Shown here: piece after piece, positions 1 through 8,955 of the stretch
How positions within the stretch are numbered: position 1 is the first letter of the stretch
How the letters are laid out: every line of letters starts with the position of its first letter
Source of the DNA: Gonium pectorale
Taxonomy: Eukaryota; Chlorophyta; Chlorophyceae; Chlamydomonadales; Volvocaceae
Reading direction: 5' to 3'
DNA length: 34,499 nt
Assembly (NCBI GenBank): GCA_001584585.1
Contig: LSYV01000003.1
Span: 123,143 to 157,641 of the forward strand
Notes under the pieces: model-generated
What the model saw: only the letters and a program-made list of their open reading frames with translations
Told to the model about the DNA's origin: nothing
Databases searched by the model: none
Translations under genes and position numbers: made by a program

Positions 1-1551
1 ATCTCCCCCGCCGCCGCCCAGCCCTCCGCCGCCATCGCCCCCGCCGCCGTCACCCCCGCCGCCGTCTCCCGAGCCGCCCAACCCTTCGCCGCTCAACTGC
101 CAGAGCGATACAGCCTGGGCTCACCCCGGTACGCCAGCACATCATGCAAGACGATGCCTCTCATCGAACTCGAAACCGAACTAACGGTCCCAAAGCATTC
201 ATTGTACGGCAGTGACAACACGTGCGTCTAGTACAAGATCGGTGCACATACGCATGCTTGCTTCATTCCACAGCGAGCCTCGCACGCTTAGCTGTCCCCA
301 ACTTCATTCCCACCACCACTGACAGGCGCGCTGGACGCCTCCACGACCCCCTACACCGGCACCTCGGTCCCCGGCTACGTGCCCGGCCAGTCCACCAGCG
401 CCGTCAGCTTCAACTGGCAGCCGCTCACCGCCGTGTCTGGGAACGAAAGGTAGGGGGGATGCCGATGGCACCGACACACCGCGCGCACCGCGCACACGTT
501 GAGCCTTGGGCTTAGGCCACGGGCACAGGGGGCGAGTGCGTTGCCGAGAACTGGCACGGGCCACATTTAGGCTCTGACAAGCAGCCTACGGTGCCAGGGG
601 CCCCGTCGGGACTAACGGTGCCGCGCCGCCGCACGCTACTGCTATGGGTGCTGCGTGGTTCTTTTGAACGTCACGTGTCATCTGGAGTTTGACCTCGTCC
701 CTGTGTATCCCCGGCACTGCAGGTGGGGCGGCTTCTTCACGGTGCCCTCGCCGCCCGTGTCCGGCGGCTCGCCCGTCACCTACACCACGGCCCTGCCCGC
801 GACCGCGCCCGGAACGACGGTGTTTGCGTGCGCGGGCTGCGCCGACAACGACAGGAACAGGGGATACAACTTTGGCGCCGTCAGCCTCAGCGTGTGAGTG
901 CCGTACATAGTGTCACGTACGCGCGTACGACAGCAGGGTGTATGTGCGGCCGCGTTTGCCTTCTTGGCTCCTCCGCGCCTGCGTGTCGCGCGGTCCGGTT
1001 CGGCTGTGTGCTCTGCGCGATCACTGACAGGGAGGCGGTGCCGGATGTCTTCGCGGGCAATGCGCGGACGTCAACGCGCACATCAACACGCAGCCCAGAG
1101 ATGCCGTAGTGCATGGCATAGCGCTGAACTTCCAGTTGAAGCGCGCGTGCCGTACAGGAGAGCGCTTACTACCAGAGCGCTTACTTCCCCCAGCCTCCGC
1201 CCCTCCATTCCTGGGATCCTGACCCCCTGCCTTCCGCTGCTTACGGGTCACCCCCTCAGGACCACCTACAACTCCTCCTACGCGGTTGCCAGCTGCTCCG
1301 TCGCCATCGGATCTGGCACCGCTGGCCGCCTCTTCACGGCCAGTGTCGTACATGTGTACGCGTCGTACGTTCTGCCAGGCACCAACTCCCCAGGCCAGTG
1401 GCGGCCGCAGCCCGACGTCAGCCCCAGCTCGCTGCCCCTGAACAGCCCCGCCTCCTTCACGGCGTCGGTGCCCGTGCAGGGCGGCGCACGCCCCGCGGCT
1501 GGCGCAACCGTTTATTTGGCGTGTCACTTGGATGCAATCGGTTGCTTCTAG
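1..1551 (+). CDS. Secreted Pro-rich (hydroxyproline-rich-like) extracellular protein, 3' part
   Basis: The gene enters from the left edge already in coding sequence (frame starting at base 2). Exon model: <2-128, 326-449, 723-891, 1031-1146, 1260-1551, stop TAG at 1549-1551; all intron phases agree. The first exon encodes repeated Ser-Pro(3-5) blocks, the signature of volvocine cell-wall and matrix glycoproteins in which prolines are hydroxylated and O-glycosylated. It then turns into a Cys-containing globular part starting CQSDTAWA. The following exons are rich in Thr/Ser/Gly/Val with scattered Cys (for example FACAGCADND, ASCSVAIGSG, YLACHLDAIGC), as expected of a beta-rich, disulfide-bonded secreted domain. 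The ORF could continue by a splice before the stop, because CHLDAIGCF is a weak-looking end. The TAWA start recalls a domain of algal secreted proteins, but I cannot assign a family; pherophorin is possible but not shown. The signal peptide lies outside the window. Confidence 0.6.
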
Positions 1552-1922
1552 ATAAGGCAGGCTCTGCAAGCTAAGCAAGCAATACCGTACCTTCACAGGG
1601 GGTACGTGTCGTGTGAGCTAACAGCCTAACACGGTAGAATGGCCGCTCCTAACTGTGCCACGAATCTGAACCCCGTGCCACGAACCTGAACCCCGTCTAA
1701 TACGTCTGCACCATTGATGCACGGGCTGGATCGGGCCTGCGAATTGCCAGGTACAATCCGCGCTCGCCTGCATGGCTGCTGCATCTGCAGGATTGGTCTT
1801 TCCTATTTTCGCCGCACGTCCATGTTGGTTGTCGGGACGGGGTGAAGAATGCGCGTGCAAAGGGATGGTGAGGGAGGATTCATGCATATCGTGCTGGATG
1901 AACCTGCGCGTCATCGTCGCTG

Positions 1923-2116
1923 TCGGTCGTACTGGTTAGGTAGGCAGTTCGGTCGGTCGTACCGGTTAGAAAGGCATCGGTCGGTCGTACCGGTTATGTA
2001 GGCAGTTCGGTCATCAGTCGTACCGGTTAGGTAGGCAGTTCGGTGGGTCGTACCGGTTAGATAGGCAGTTCGGTCAGTCGTACCGGTTAAGTATGCAATT
2101 CGGTTAGGTGCAGTTC
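1923..2116. repeat. Tandem minisatellite, ~30-bp unit, six copies plus a partial
   Basis: Successive units share the core GTCGTACCGGTTAGGTAGGC followed by AGTTCG, with small substitutions and indels (for example TTAGAAAGGCA, TTATGTAGGCAG, TTAAGTATGCAAT). Units follow head to tail, about 28-33 bases each, and the last copy is cut short near 2116. There are no unique spacers, so this is a minisatellite. Confidence 0.9.
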
Positions 2117-2663
2117 CTGTCCCAGGTAGGCTAGAGAGGAACACGGCGGCCAATGGCCGGCAATGATGACCATTCACATAGCCGTGCGTGCCGTGCAGTG
2201 CGACCATACAGCACAAAATAGAAACAGAAACACCTCAAATGCCCACTGGCACTTGCATCACTTCTACTAGTGCGTGCTCTATTGTGCTTACTGACGGCGG
2301 CGCGGCACTCTGCCATTCTTTTCCTATTCCGTTGCGCCGGTTCATTTTTTTTGCAATCAATTGCCTACGGCGGCGCGACTTTACTACGGACTTCCAGGAC
2401 TGCTTAGATAGGTTAGGCATAAAGTGCTGCTGTTGATGGTGTGTATTAATATTTACAGAGGGAGCTGCAGAAAGGCAAGACAGTCCCAGTGCGGGCTTAT
2501 CACAGCTTCACAGGTCGTGTGCTACTGGGATCGTCTGGAATCGCCAGGGGGTTGACATGAAGCTGCCGTTCAGACCTAGCTTAGGGTACGGCACTACCGT
2601 CATGACTCCTGTACTCGATTGTATATTTTCGCGGATAGAGCTCTTCCCTTGCGCGTCCCGAAT

Positions 2664-2668
2664 TGTAA
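2664..2668 (+). terminator. Candidate TGTAA polyadenylation signal
   Basis: TGTAA is the usual poly(A) signal of Chlamydomonas-type algae. This is the first clear plus-strand copy I noticed downstream of the stop at 1551, which would give a 3' UTR of about 1.1 kb including the minisatellite. The pentamer also occurs by chance, so this is only a candidate. Confidence 0.3.
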
Positions 2669-3661
2669 CACTTGGTAGCTGAAGCTTCCACAAGATACCA
2701 ACAACTTACCGGGTCCAGGATGTTCTGGAAGGGTAGAGGACCGCCACACCAAGCCCCAGGCAGCGCCCGCTATGGCAGAGCGAGCTCTGAGCTTAAATCA
2801 ATGGTTGATTTGAGTTGATAGCTCTGTGACACCATTTGGAGAGTTGTCTCCAGTTCAGAGGAACAAGAACGGCTGACGGATGGGGACTGGGGATGTTGGG
2901 AAGCATTGTCAGCCTGGCTTGCGCGCCATTGGTAGTCCGTGCCTGTTGCCTCCCACTGGAGGGCGGCTCTGAAGCTGTAAGCGCGCAACAGTTGCTCGGC
3001 GGGGACCGGCCAGCTTTCAGCGTCCTGCGCTAGGTAGATGCACGCCGCCACGCACCACCCTCAGCCCACCAGCATACCCACCCTCGCACTTCAGCTGTGA
3101 GCAAAGCCGGCGACGTCAGGTCACCTGCTGGCCGCTTTTGCACTGTGGAAAGGTTACAGGCGGAGAGGCGAGAAAGGGCGCAGACGTTCGCTGCCACCGT
3201 TTGTGACGTGCGCCGCAGCGCGCAGCGGCTTGGAAAGCGCTTTCGGCCACGGATCGGCTCCCACATGCTCCCAACACCCCACGGAGAATGTCCGACCCGC
3301 CCGACGAACTGCATCGCCAGCGCCATGTGCAGCCTTCGCACGCACAAACACATACACACGCACACACGCCACAGCAGTTACGGTAGGCGTGACGGTCGCA
3401 ATCATAAGCTGCTCTGCGCTGCTGCAGGAGACAGCTGAACGAGATCATTGACCCGCAGCATGCCGGATCTCCGGATTCAGTTCGGGTTTGTTCGGGTCGA
3501 AAGGCGACTGCCGCTCAAGCCTCCGGGGCTTCGCTGCTTGCAGCTCGCATGCCACACAAAATGAAACAAGCCAACGCCGCGGGTACCCCGGTAACCAAGA
3601 TGGCCGATCGTCGGCGTTCACGGCACGTGGCCTCTGCGAGCTGCAGGGACGATGCTGTCTG

Positions 3662-3690
3662 CTATATGTTATATGTTATATGTTATGTTA
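3662..3690. repeat. Short AT-rich microsatellite (ATATGTT unit)
   Basis: About three and a half copies of a 7-base unit (TATATGTTATATGTTATATG and on to TTATGTTA). It stands out as AT-rich against GC-rich surroundings, in the presumed 3' UTR of the minus-strand gene at 3840-5744. Confidence 0.8.
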
Positions 3691-3692
3691 CA
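3688..3692 (-). terminator. Candidate TGTAA polyadenylation signal of the DUF4864-like gene
   Basis: TTACA on the plus strand reads TGTAA on the minus strand, about 150 bases downstream of the stop at 3840-3842. Position and motif fit Chlamydomonas-type 3' ends. Confidence 0.45.
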
Positions 3693-3839
3693 GAGGGCCT
3701 GCGGTGACGGCCCCGCCGGGGCAGCATCGGGCGCACGGCTGCCTCGGGTTGCCCTGGGCCGCCCCGCGGCGCCTGACCGTGTGTGGCGCCCTGTGGCGCA
3801 GCCTTCACAGCGCATAGTTGCCGGCGCGCACGCCCCTGA

Positions 3840-5744
3840 TCAGCCAGCAGTCCTGCGGTGCAGGCCGACACCGCGTGCATCGCCGTGTTTTGGCGCGATC
3901 TCACCAGCCTCCATCGGGACAGCGAGGGCAGTGGACAGAGCAGGGGCTGCATGGATGCGGGCGCGATGCAGCCAGGCCGCAGGCCGGTGCCATGGGTGAC
4001 GTGGCACGGCCGTGTGATGCGCGACGCCCACACTCCGGCAAACGTCTTCGTCACATATCGGTACTGGTGCGCACATTGTGTCTAGATATGGAGGCAGCTG
4101 ACCCCCACCCGGGCGGCCGTCTCCCGAGGGCAGTCGCTTGTAGGCATCCGGCACTTGCGAGCGAATCTGCCCAGAGGGCGACACCCGTGGGCGCTGGGCA
4201 TCCCTCGCCGGAAACCCACACCACTCCGCCCGACGGAACTCCCACACCGCTCCTCATCCCTCCCTCCACACCAGACCCACTCCCCACCTTAAACGCGCCG
4301 CTCTCCAGCCGCTCCAGACAAAATGTGTATGTGTACGACCGCAGCGCCGCCTCTGGGACCACCGCGCCGGCTGCTCCTCCTCCGCCGCTGCCGGAGCCCC
4401 CGGCGCCGCCTCCCCGCGGCCTGGCTCGTACCTCCACGGCCTGCACCGCCCGGTTGTCGGTGCGGGAGCTGGGGAAGAGCAGCGGCGAGACGGCCCGCCA
4501 GCTGTCGCAGTTGAGCAGCGGCGTGTAGGAGACGTGCAGCTGCGCGTGGAAGCGCGGCCAGTCGAGCCACTCCTCCTCTGCACGCCAGCTGCGGACCGCG
4601 CCCGCCTCCTCCTGCGTTGGCAGCGTGGATGGCGTGCTCAACGCGTTGTGGCGAAGCACAGGGGCCTCGCGCCCGCCCCGTGTATGTGGACACACGCAGC
4701 CGCCTGAAAGGAGGGATCGTGAGCCCCCCGGGCGCGCCACCAGGGTCGCGCTATGTGTGGGAACAGAAGCTGGCTATTCAGGGGGAACGCAAATGAGGGG
4801 CGAACGGCCACGCTGTAATGAGCGCAGTGCGCTGGGCCTAACCACCTTCGATTCAGGGCTTAAGGGAGAAGCGGGAAGAGCCATGCGCGTTGGCGGTACA
4901 CTCAGGTTGTCGGGGGCAATGCGCAGCCGTGGTGCACACGCACGCAAGCATGCGGTGCACGAACGGCGCCTGTGGTGTGTACATGCTCCAAAGCCCCGGG
5001 GCCGTCAAGGTGCGGCACTCCGCAGTGGGTGGTGCACGACATCCCCTGAGTGGGGCAAGCCCGTCCACGCCCAATTCAACGCGAGCAGGCCGAGAATCCG
5101 CCTGCTGCACGGCCGTCAACTTGCATCGCTTCGAGGGACAGGGTCTTACATGTCTGAGAGGGCGCCGGGACTCGTGACTGTGCTATCCGCGGACCTGCTG
5201 ACCCCCGCCCTGCCCCCCTTACCTGCCCCTCCGCGGCGGGGATGGTCGCCCGGTAGGCCGCAAGGACGCCGCTGTCCGCCTCCGGCCAGTCGTTCCGCTG
5301 GACGGCGGTGCGCCAGTCGTTCCGGTCGTACGACCGTACGGCGCGCCAGTTTGCGCGCGGGAGTGAACAGGGCGTGGTGGGGGACGAGACGTACAGCATG
5401 AAGGAGACGACGGTGTGATCGGCACGCCAGGACGTCCCTCGCCAACAAAGACGTTCAATGGGCGGGAAGCGGGTGCCGTGCATTCGTGGCTGTGAGTGGG
5501 GCAGATCCAATATTGCCAGCCATCCCTTCGCTACTGCACCCCCAAATTCACTGGCGGGGGCGATTGTGAAATAGGTGCCCCACAAGCGTGAGCAAGTACG
5601 ATAGATGCTGTACCTGCAGAAGGTCCAGGGTGTTGTGGATCACGGCGTTTGGCGGCACCAGCGGCGCTGTGGGGCATGTTGGGGCTCGCGTCAAGACCGC
5701 GGATGCTCACCAAGCAATAGAACGCCCGAACAACGCGGATCCAT
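3840..5744 (-). CDS. DUF4864-like (NTF2-like fold) small protein
   Basis: Five-exon model: 5744-5711 (ATG at 5744), 5666-5614, 5297-5223, 4611-4288, 4166-3840 (stop), 813 nt, 270 aa, phases consistent. The core reads AVIHNTLDLLQ then RNDWPEADSGVLAAY, later YTPLLNCDSWRAVSPLLFP, AVQAVEVR and SYTYTFCLERLESGAFK. This order (short N-terminal helix with an ND-acid motif, a 'Y-LL' segment, then strands ending in YTF-LE---G-) is what I know of the DUF4864 / NTF2-like family of algae and cyanobacteria, whose function is unknown. A Gly-rich linker after AVQAVEVR may be an insertion or an unrecognised intron (donor GTACGAG at 4431). Exon 3 could begin at 5489 instead, adding 64 residues that look less family-like. 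The last exon (IRSQVPDAYKRLP...) is the least certain. The N-terminus is short with no clear targeting sequence. Confidence 0.5.
5284..5325. repeat. Duplicated 13-14-base segment across a splice acceptor
   Basis: GCCAGTCGTTCCG occurs at 5285-5297 and again at 5312-5324. On the minus strand each copy begins CGGAACGACTGGC; the downstream copy is the start of exon 3 (RNDW) of the DUF4864-like gene and the upstream copy lies just before its acceptor CCGTCCAG. Confidence 0.8.
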
Positions 5745-6802
5745 CAGATTGCAACTGGCATGCGGCATTGTGACGGCGGTTACAAAAGCTACGGAGGGCC
5801 TCACGGCACTGTTACGGAGGGCCTCACGGCATGCAACGGCCCAAATGTCTGGGCAGCACGGGGCTGGTGGCAACACCGATTGCTGGAGAGTGACTGCAGG
5901 AGAATTTGGGTCGTAGCATGGAAGCTGGGAGGTGCCACTGAGACACCTCACTGCAACCTACATGGCTGGTTGGCCTGTGCAATGGAGGGCGGCGGCACCT
6001 TGATGCCCTGCACACGGAAGGGCGACGGGGCGCAGAGCGTGACGGCAAGCACGTGCGATGTGGGTTGGGGCGGCGAGTAAGTTCAACACGCAGCTATAGC
6101 GCACCAGCCGCGCAGGGGGTTATTATAAGCACGGTCTGTTTTGACCGACCTTGAGGAACACGAACTGTGAGAAAACACCGGATAGCCCGCCGTCTCCCCC
6201 TGCGACGTGATTCACAGCAACACGGTGGCCGTGGCTCTCTATAACTGCTGTAATATGCACTCTCACTGCGTGCCTGTGGAATCATCTCCGGCTGCCCGGC
6301 TGGGCCTCCAGCTTTGAGGTCGCCTGTGTGTCCCGGAGCTGCTGCGGGTGTTGGCGCCTGACCCCGCCGGGCCAGGAGCCCAGGGCGGTCCGGGACTTCT
6401 GCCACCGCATGTGAAAGGCACGGGAGAGTTGCCCCTAGCTACCCGCCAGGGGAGAGTGCTCGGGGCAAAGAGCAGCAGCGACGTCGGCATCAGTTTAACG
6501 GAACAGACAAAGACAGCCTAGCAGGTTTCTGAGTTTGATGGCGTGCTGCCCAGGGCACTCTTCTCGGCTCGGCAACGGAGCCTTGCGAGGGAGAGCCCAG
6601 TTGCAAGAAACACGGCCTGGACGAGCAAGTTCGTTGAGACCACTTTTCTCCAAGAGCGCGAACTTATGCCTGCACGCAGCTTATAGCACAACCTAAGGCG
6701 TGATAGTTCCGTGACGCACTCTCTTTCGAGAGTGGTTGAGCCGAGCAGGCTTTGTGCCCTTCCTACGTTTGCTGAGGTGCCACAGCTCACGGCGACGACT
6801 AC
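5745..6802. promoter_or_regulatory. Divergent promoter region between DUF4864-like and Sel1-like genes
   Basis: About 1.06 kb between two start codons pointing away from each other. I see no coding exon and no convincing TATA box at a suitable distance. It contains a 19-base direct repeat at 5790-5831. Both 5' UTRs and promoters must lie here if the gene models are right. Confidence 0.4.
5790..5831. repeat. Two tandem copies of a 23-bp unit
   Basis: TACGGAGGGCCTCACGGCA is present at 5790-5808 and 5813-5831, a perfect 19-base match with a 23-base period. It is less than 90 bases upstream of the proposed DUF4864-like start codon. Confidence 0.85.
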
Positions 6803-7943
6803 ATGCAACCCGCTTCACTCAGTTCAGCTCACTCTGCTGTGCCGCAGCAGCACAGGGCGAGCGTGACCGCCTCCAGGCGTATGTCCAGCTCGAAGACGGA
6901 CTTTCCTGCTGGTTAGTATGCGCGTTCAAAGGCGCGCAGAGCAGGCCCACAGCCCGTTCCTCGCTTTGGGTTCGCGTAGTCAGACCACCGGTATTCCGAG
7001 AGCAGAGCAACTTTCGAGCCCGTAACGCGAGAAGTATCGTCCTAGCTCTCCATGGCATGCTACTATCCCTTTGCTTTGAGGTCCGTGTGTGGGGTCCCCA
7101 TGTGCCATACACACAGGGCGTCAGAAGAGCTCCAATAAGCGCACCGTCGCGGAGCTTGAGCGGCCAGGGACAACGCAAGCCGCGGCATACCCACCGCCCA
7201 TGCAGCCGGAGCCGGTGCCGCTGAAGTATGTGGTACAGGAGGCGGTAAAACGGTGGTTTGAGGACACGCTCCTGGAAGCGCAGCGCGGGGACGTGAAGCA
7301 GCAGGCGCTGCTCGGTGAAATGTACAAGGTGCGATCAGTGTCCAGAACTCCGGATCTTGCATGGCGGGTATAACGACGAGGAAAGGCAGGGAAGCGGCGC
7401 AACGTGTGCCCACGCGCTGGGCGTGAGGGAGGGGGTTTGGCTTCGTTATTGGCAAGAGGGTTTGCATGTGGGGCCCAAACCTGGGCCGCGTGTGGTTTGC
7501 GCCAAACCCGATGGGGGTGGAGTTCTGGAGGGTCTGGACTGCCGTGTCCGTGCGGAGATGGTCTGGAACGGTTGGTTCACCGGAGGAGTAAGGACAGCAC
7601 ATATTGGTCCAATAGATAGGGCGTTGCAGTGACCTTGTATTGCTTCGCTAAGGTGCGTGGCGATAGGCAAGCGCCCGCAGACGGGACTGCGATGTGGGTT
7701 GGATCCGTGTCAAATGAGCTCCATGCCGCATTGTTAACTCCGTCCCATTCGCCACGCCGCTTCCGCTGCACCCCATGCCGCGTTAATAACTCCGTCGTGG
7801 CCCGGGCATTTGCCACGCTCCTTCCGCTGCGCCCCTGCCAGGAGGGATACGGCTGCCAAAAGGACGTCCGAGCGGCCAAGGAGTGGTCCGACAAGGCGGC
7901 GGCGCGGGGCTACAAGATGCAGGGCGTGTACTGCGAGCTGTGA
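6803..7943 (+). CDS. Single-Sel1-repeat (TPR-like) protein with targeting-like N-terminus
   Basis: Three exons: 6803-6911, 7117-7328, 7842-7943; 423 nt, 140 aa, phases 1 and 0 agree. Exon 1 begins MQPASLSSAHSAV and is rich in Ser, Ala, Gln and Arg with no acidic residue until about position 32, as in organelle transit peptides. Exon 2 carries VVQEAVKRWFEDTLLEAQRG and QQALLGEMYK; exon 3 gives EGYGCQKDVRAAKEWSDKAA. Joined, ALLGEMY-EGYGC-KD-RAAKEW--KAAA-G is a textbook Sel1-like helical pair, a protein-interaction repeat. I know of short plant proteins with the same 'AVKRWF-DTL-EA--GD' lead-in before one Sel1 repeat, also uncharacterised, so this looks like a green-lineage family. The intron splits the Sel1 repeat between its two helices. 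The start codon is chosen because exon 1 joins exon 2 in phase; ATG at 7089 in the unspliced frame is the alternative. Confidence 0.75.
7721..7836. repeat. Imperfect tandem duplication in intron 2 of the Sel1 gene
   Basis: Copy 1 at 7721-7772 and copy 2 at 7773-7836 both run CCATGCCGC-TT-(A)TAACTCCGTC, then a short variable part, then CATT(T/C)GCCACGC and CTTCCGCTGC-CCCC. Copy 2 supplies the pyrimidine-rich tract directly before the acceptor at 7841; copy 1 lacks the CAG. Confidence 0.8.
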
Positions 7944-8955
7944 ATGAAGAGCGTCAGCTGCACACATAAGTGCTCCCTGTGCCTAGCACCTCGAGATTGC
8001 GAGCATTCTAGGCGCTCACAGCAGCTGCCACACGGTCGACACCACAGCCAACCCGTGTAGTACCTGACCGTACTGTAGCAGAGAGAGTGAATGTCGTGGG
8101 TGTAGTGTCATGCTGATGCAACTGAACAGCTGAAATGCTCTTGAAGCGTTTGGTGGGTTTTACGCGTTATTATCTGATGGATACAGTCGTTCCAATCCTA
8201 GAGCACCTTGCTGCCTATGTGGGTCTGGACCGCGTTCCTTAAGGACATAATACGTTGAGCATCAGAGTTGTTGTCATGAGGCGATTCATTCCATAGCAAC
8301 CAATGGTCATCATGCATGCATACCCATGCTGTTTGTCGTGCAGCATGGCTTTGGCTTGGATGGACCCGCTTGCAACACGGATATAGCGAACGCTGAGGCT
8401 GGCCCTTGCGCTCAGCAGAAAGCATGAAACCCTTCAGCGCCTTCTAAATCTGGCACCTTGTAACCGAATTCCTATTTTGCCGCCTGCACCATTTATACAA
8501 CACAGGCACGACAGGCCTGCACCATCAGGGTGGGATATTATATGAAAGCCAGTTCGTTAGTCAGGAGAGTGAACGAAAGTGTCGCGACATTTGCGTCTTG
8601 TGCAAGCGCCCGCACGTGCCCGCACAAATTTGCGTTGCAGCGCACGGCGATAAAGGGCGCATCGCGAATCGTCGAATTCCGGCGCTCTAGCCTGGCGCAC
8701 GTCAGTCATCCCCGCATGCCGCATCCAGCGAGGTGCGGCGTGGTGCCCACCGCGGCTGCAGTTCACGAACTGTCTGTCAGGGACTGCAAACTGCCGCAGC
8801 CCTGGCACGTTTCATAGGGTCGCCAAACACGGCAACGCCCATGCTCGGGCCTGGCGCACGTGGCTCCCGCCACGCTCCTCTCGTGTGCCCGCTCTGCCGC
8901 TGGCCGTGTGACCCCTCCTCTCCATATGCCGCACCACCTACACAGCCCCTCATTA
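7944..8955. other. Convergent 3' intergenic region
   Basis: About 1 kb between the stops of the Sel1-like gene (+) and ODA9 (-). No exon seen. It should hold both 3' UTRs. A plus-strand TGTAA is at 8459-8463; I found no minus-strand TGTAA for ODA9 in this interval. Confidence 0.55.
8459..8463 (+). terminator. Candidate TGTAA polyadenylation signal of the Sel1-like gene
   Basis: TGTAA about 515 bases after the stop at 7943, a normal 3' UTR length for Chlamydomonas-type genes. Confidence 0.4.

Larger units (their letters stand above)
1552..3839. other. Intergenic region, 3' of two convergent genes
   Basis: No convincing coding exon in about 2.3 kb on either strand; the open frames are short and lack splice-compatible partners. 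It holds the tandem repeat at 1923-2116, a CA-rich stretch near 3340-3380, a short ATATGTT microsatellite at 3662-3690, and candidate TGTAA signals for both flanking genes. Base composition is lower in GC than the coding exons, especially 2200-2700. Confidence 0.6.

Noticed and set aside
222..515. 97-aa plus-strand open frame overlapping exon 2 of the secreted protein gene
   Set aside because: Different frame from the spliced model, His/Arg-rich, and crosses a good acceptor and donor.
1923..2116. CRISPR-like array
   Set aside because: Units follow each other directly with no unique spacers, in clearly eukaryotic DNA.
3097..3451. Overlapping open frames on both strands around a CA-rich stretch
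   Set aside because: No protein-like pattern or splice-compatible partner; the Thr/His or Cys/Val runs come from the dinucleotide repeat.
4625..5401. 258-aa plus-strand open frame
   Set aside because: Antisense to exons and introns of the DUF4864-like gene; no recognisable motif, and composition is typical of GC-rich shadow frames.
6094..6490. Minus-strand open frames in the divergent promoter region
   Set aside because: Arg/Pro/Ser-rich with no recognisable motif, and no exon partner in phase.
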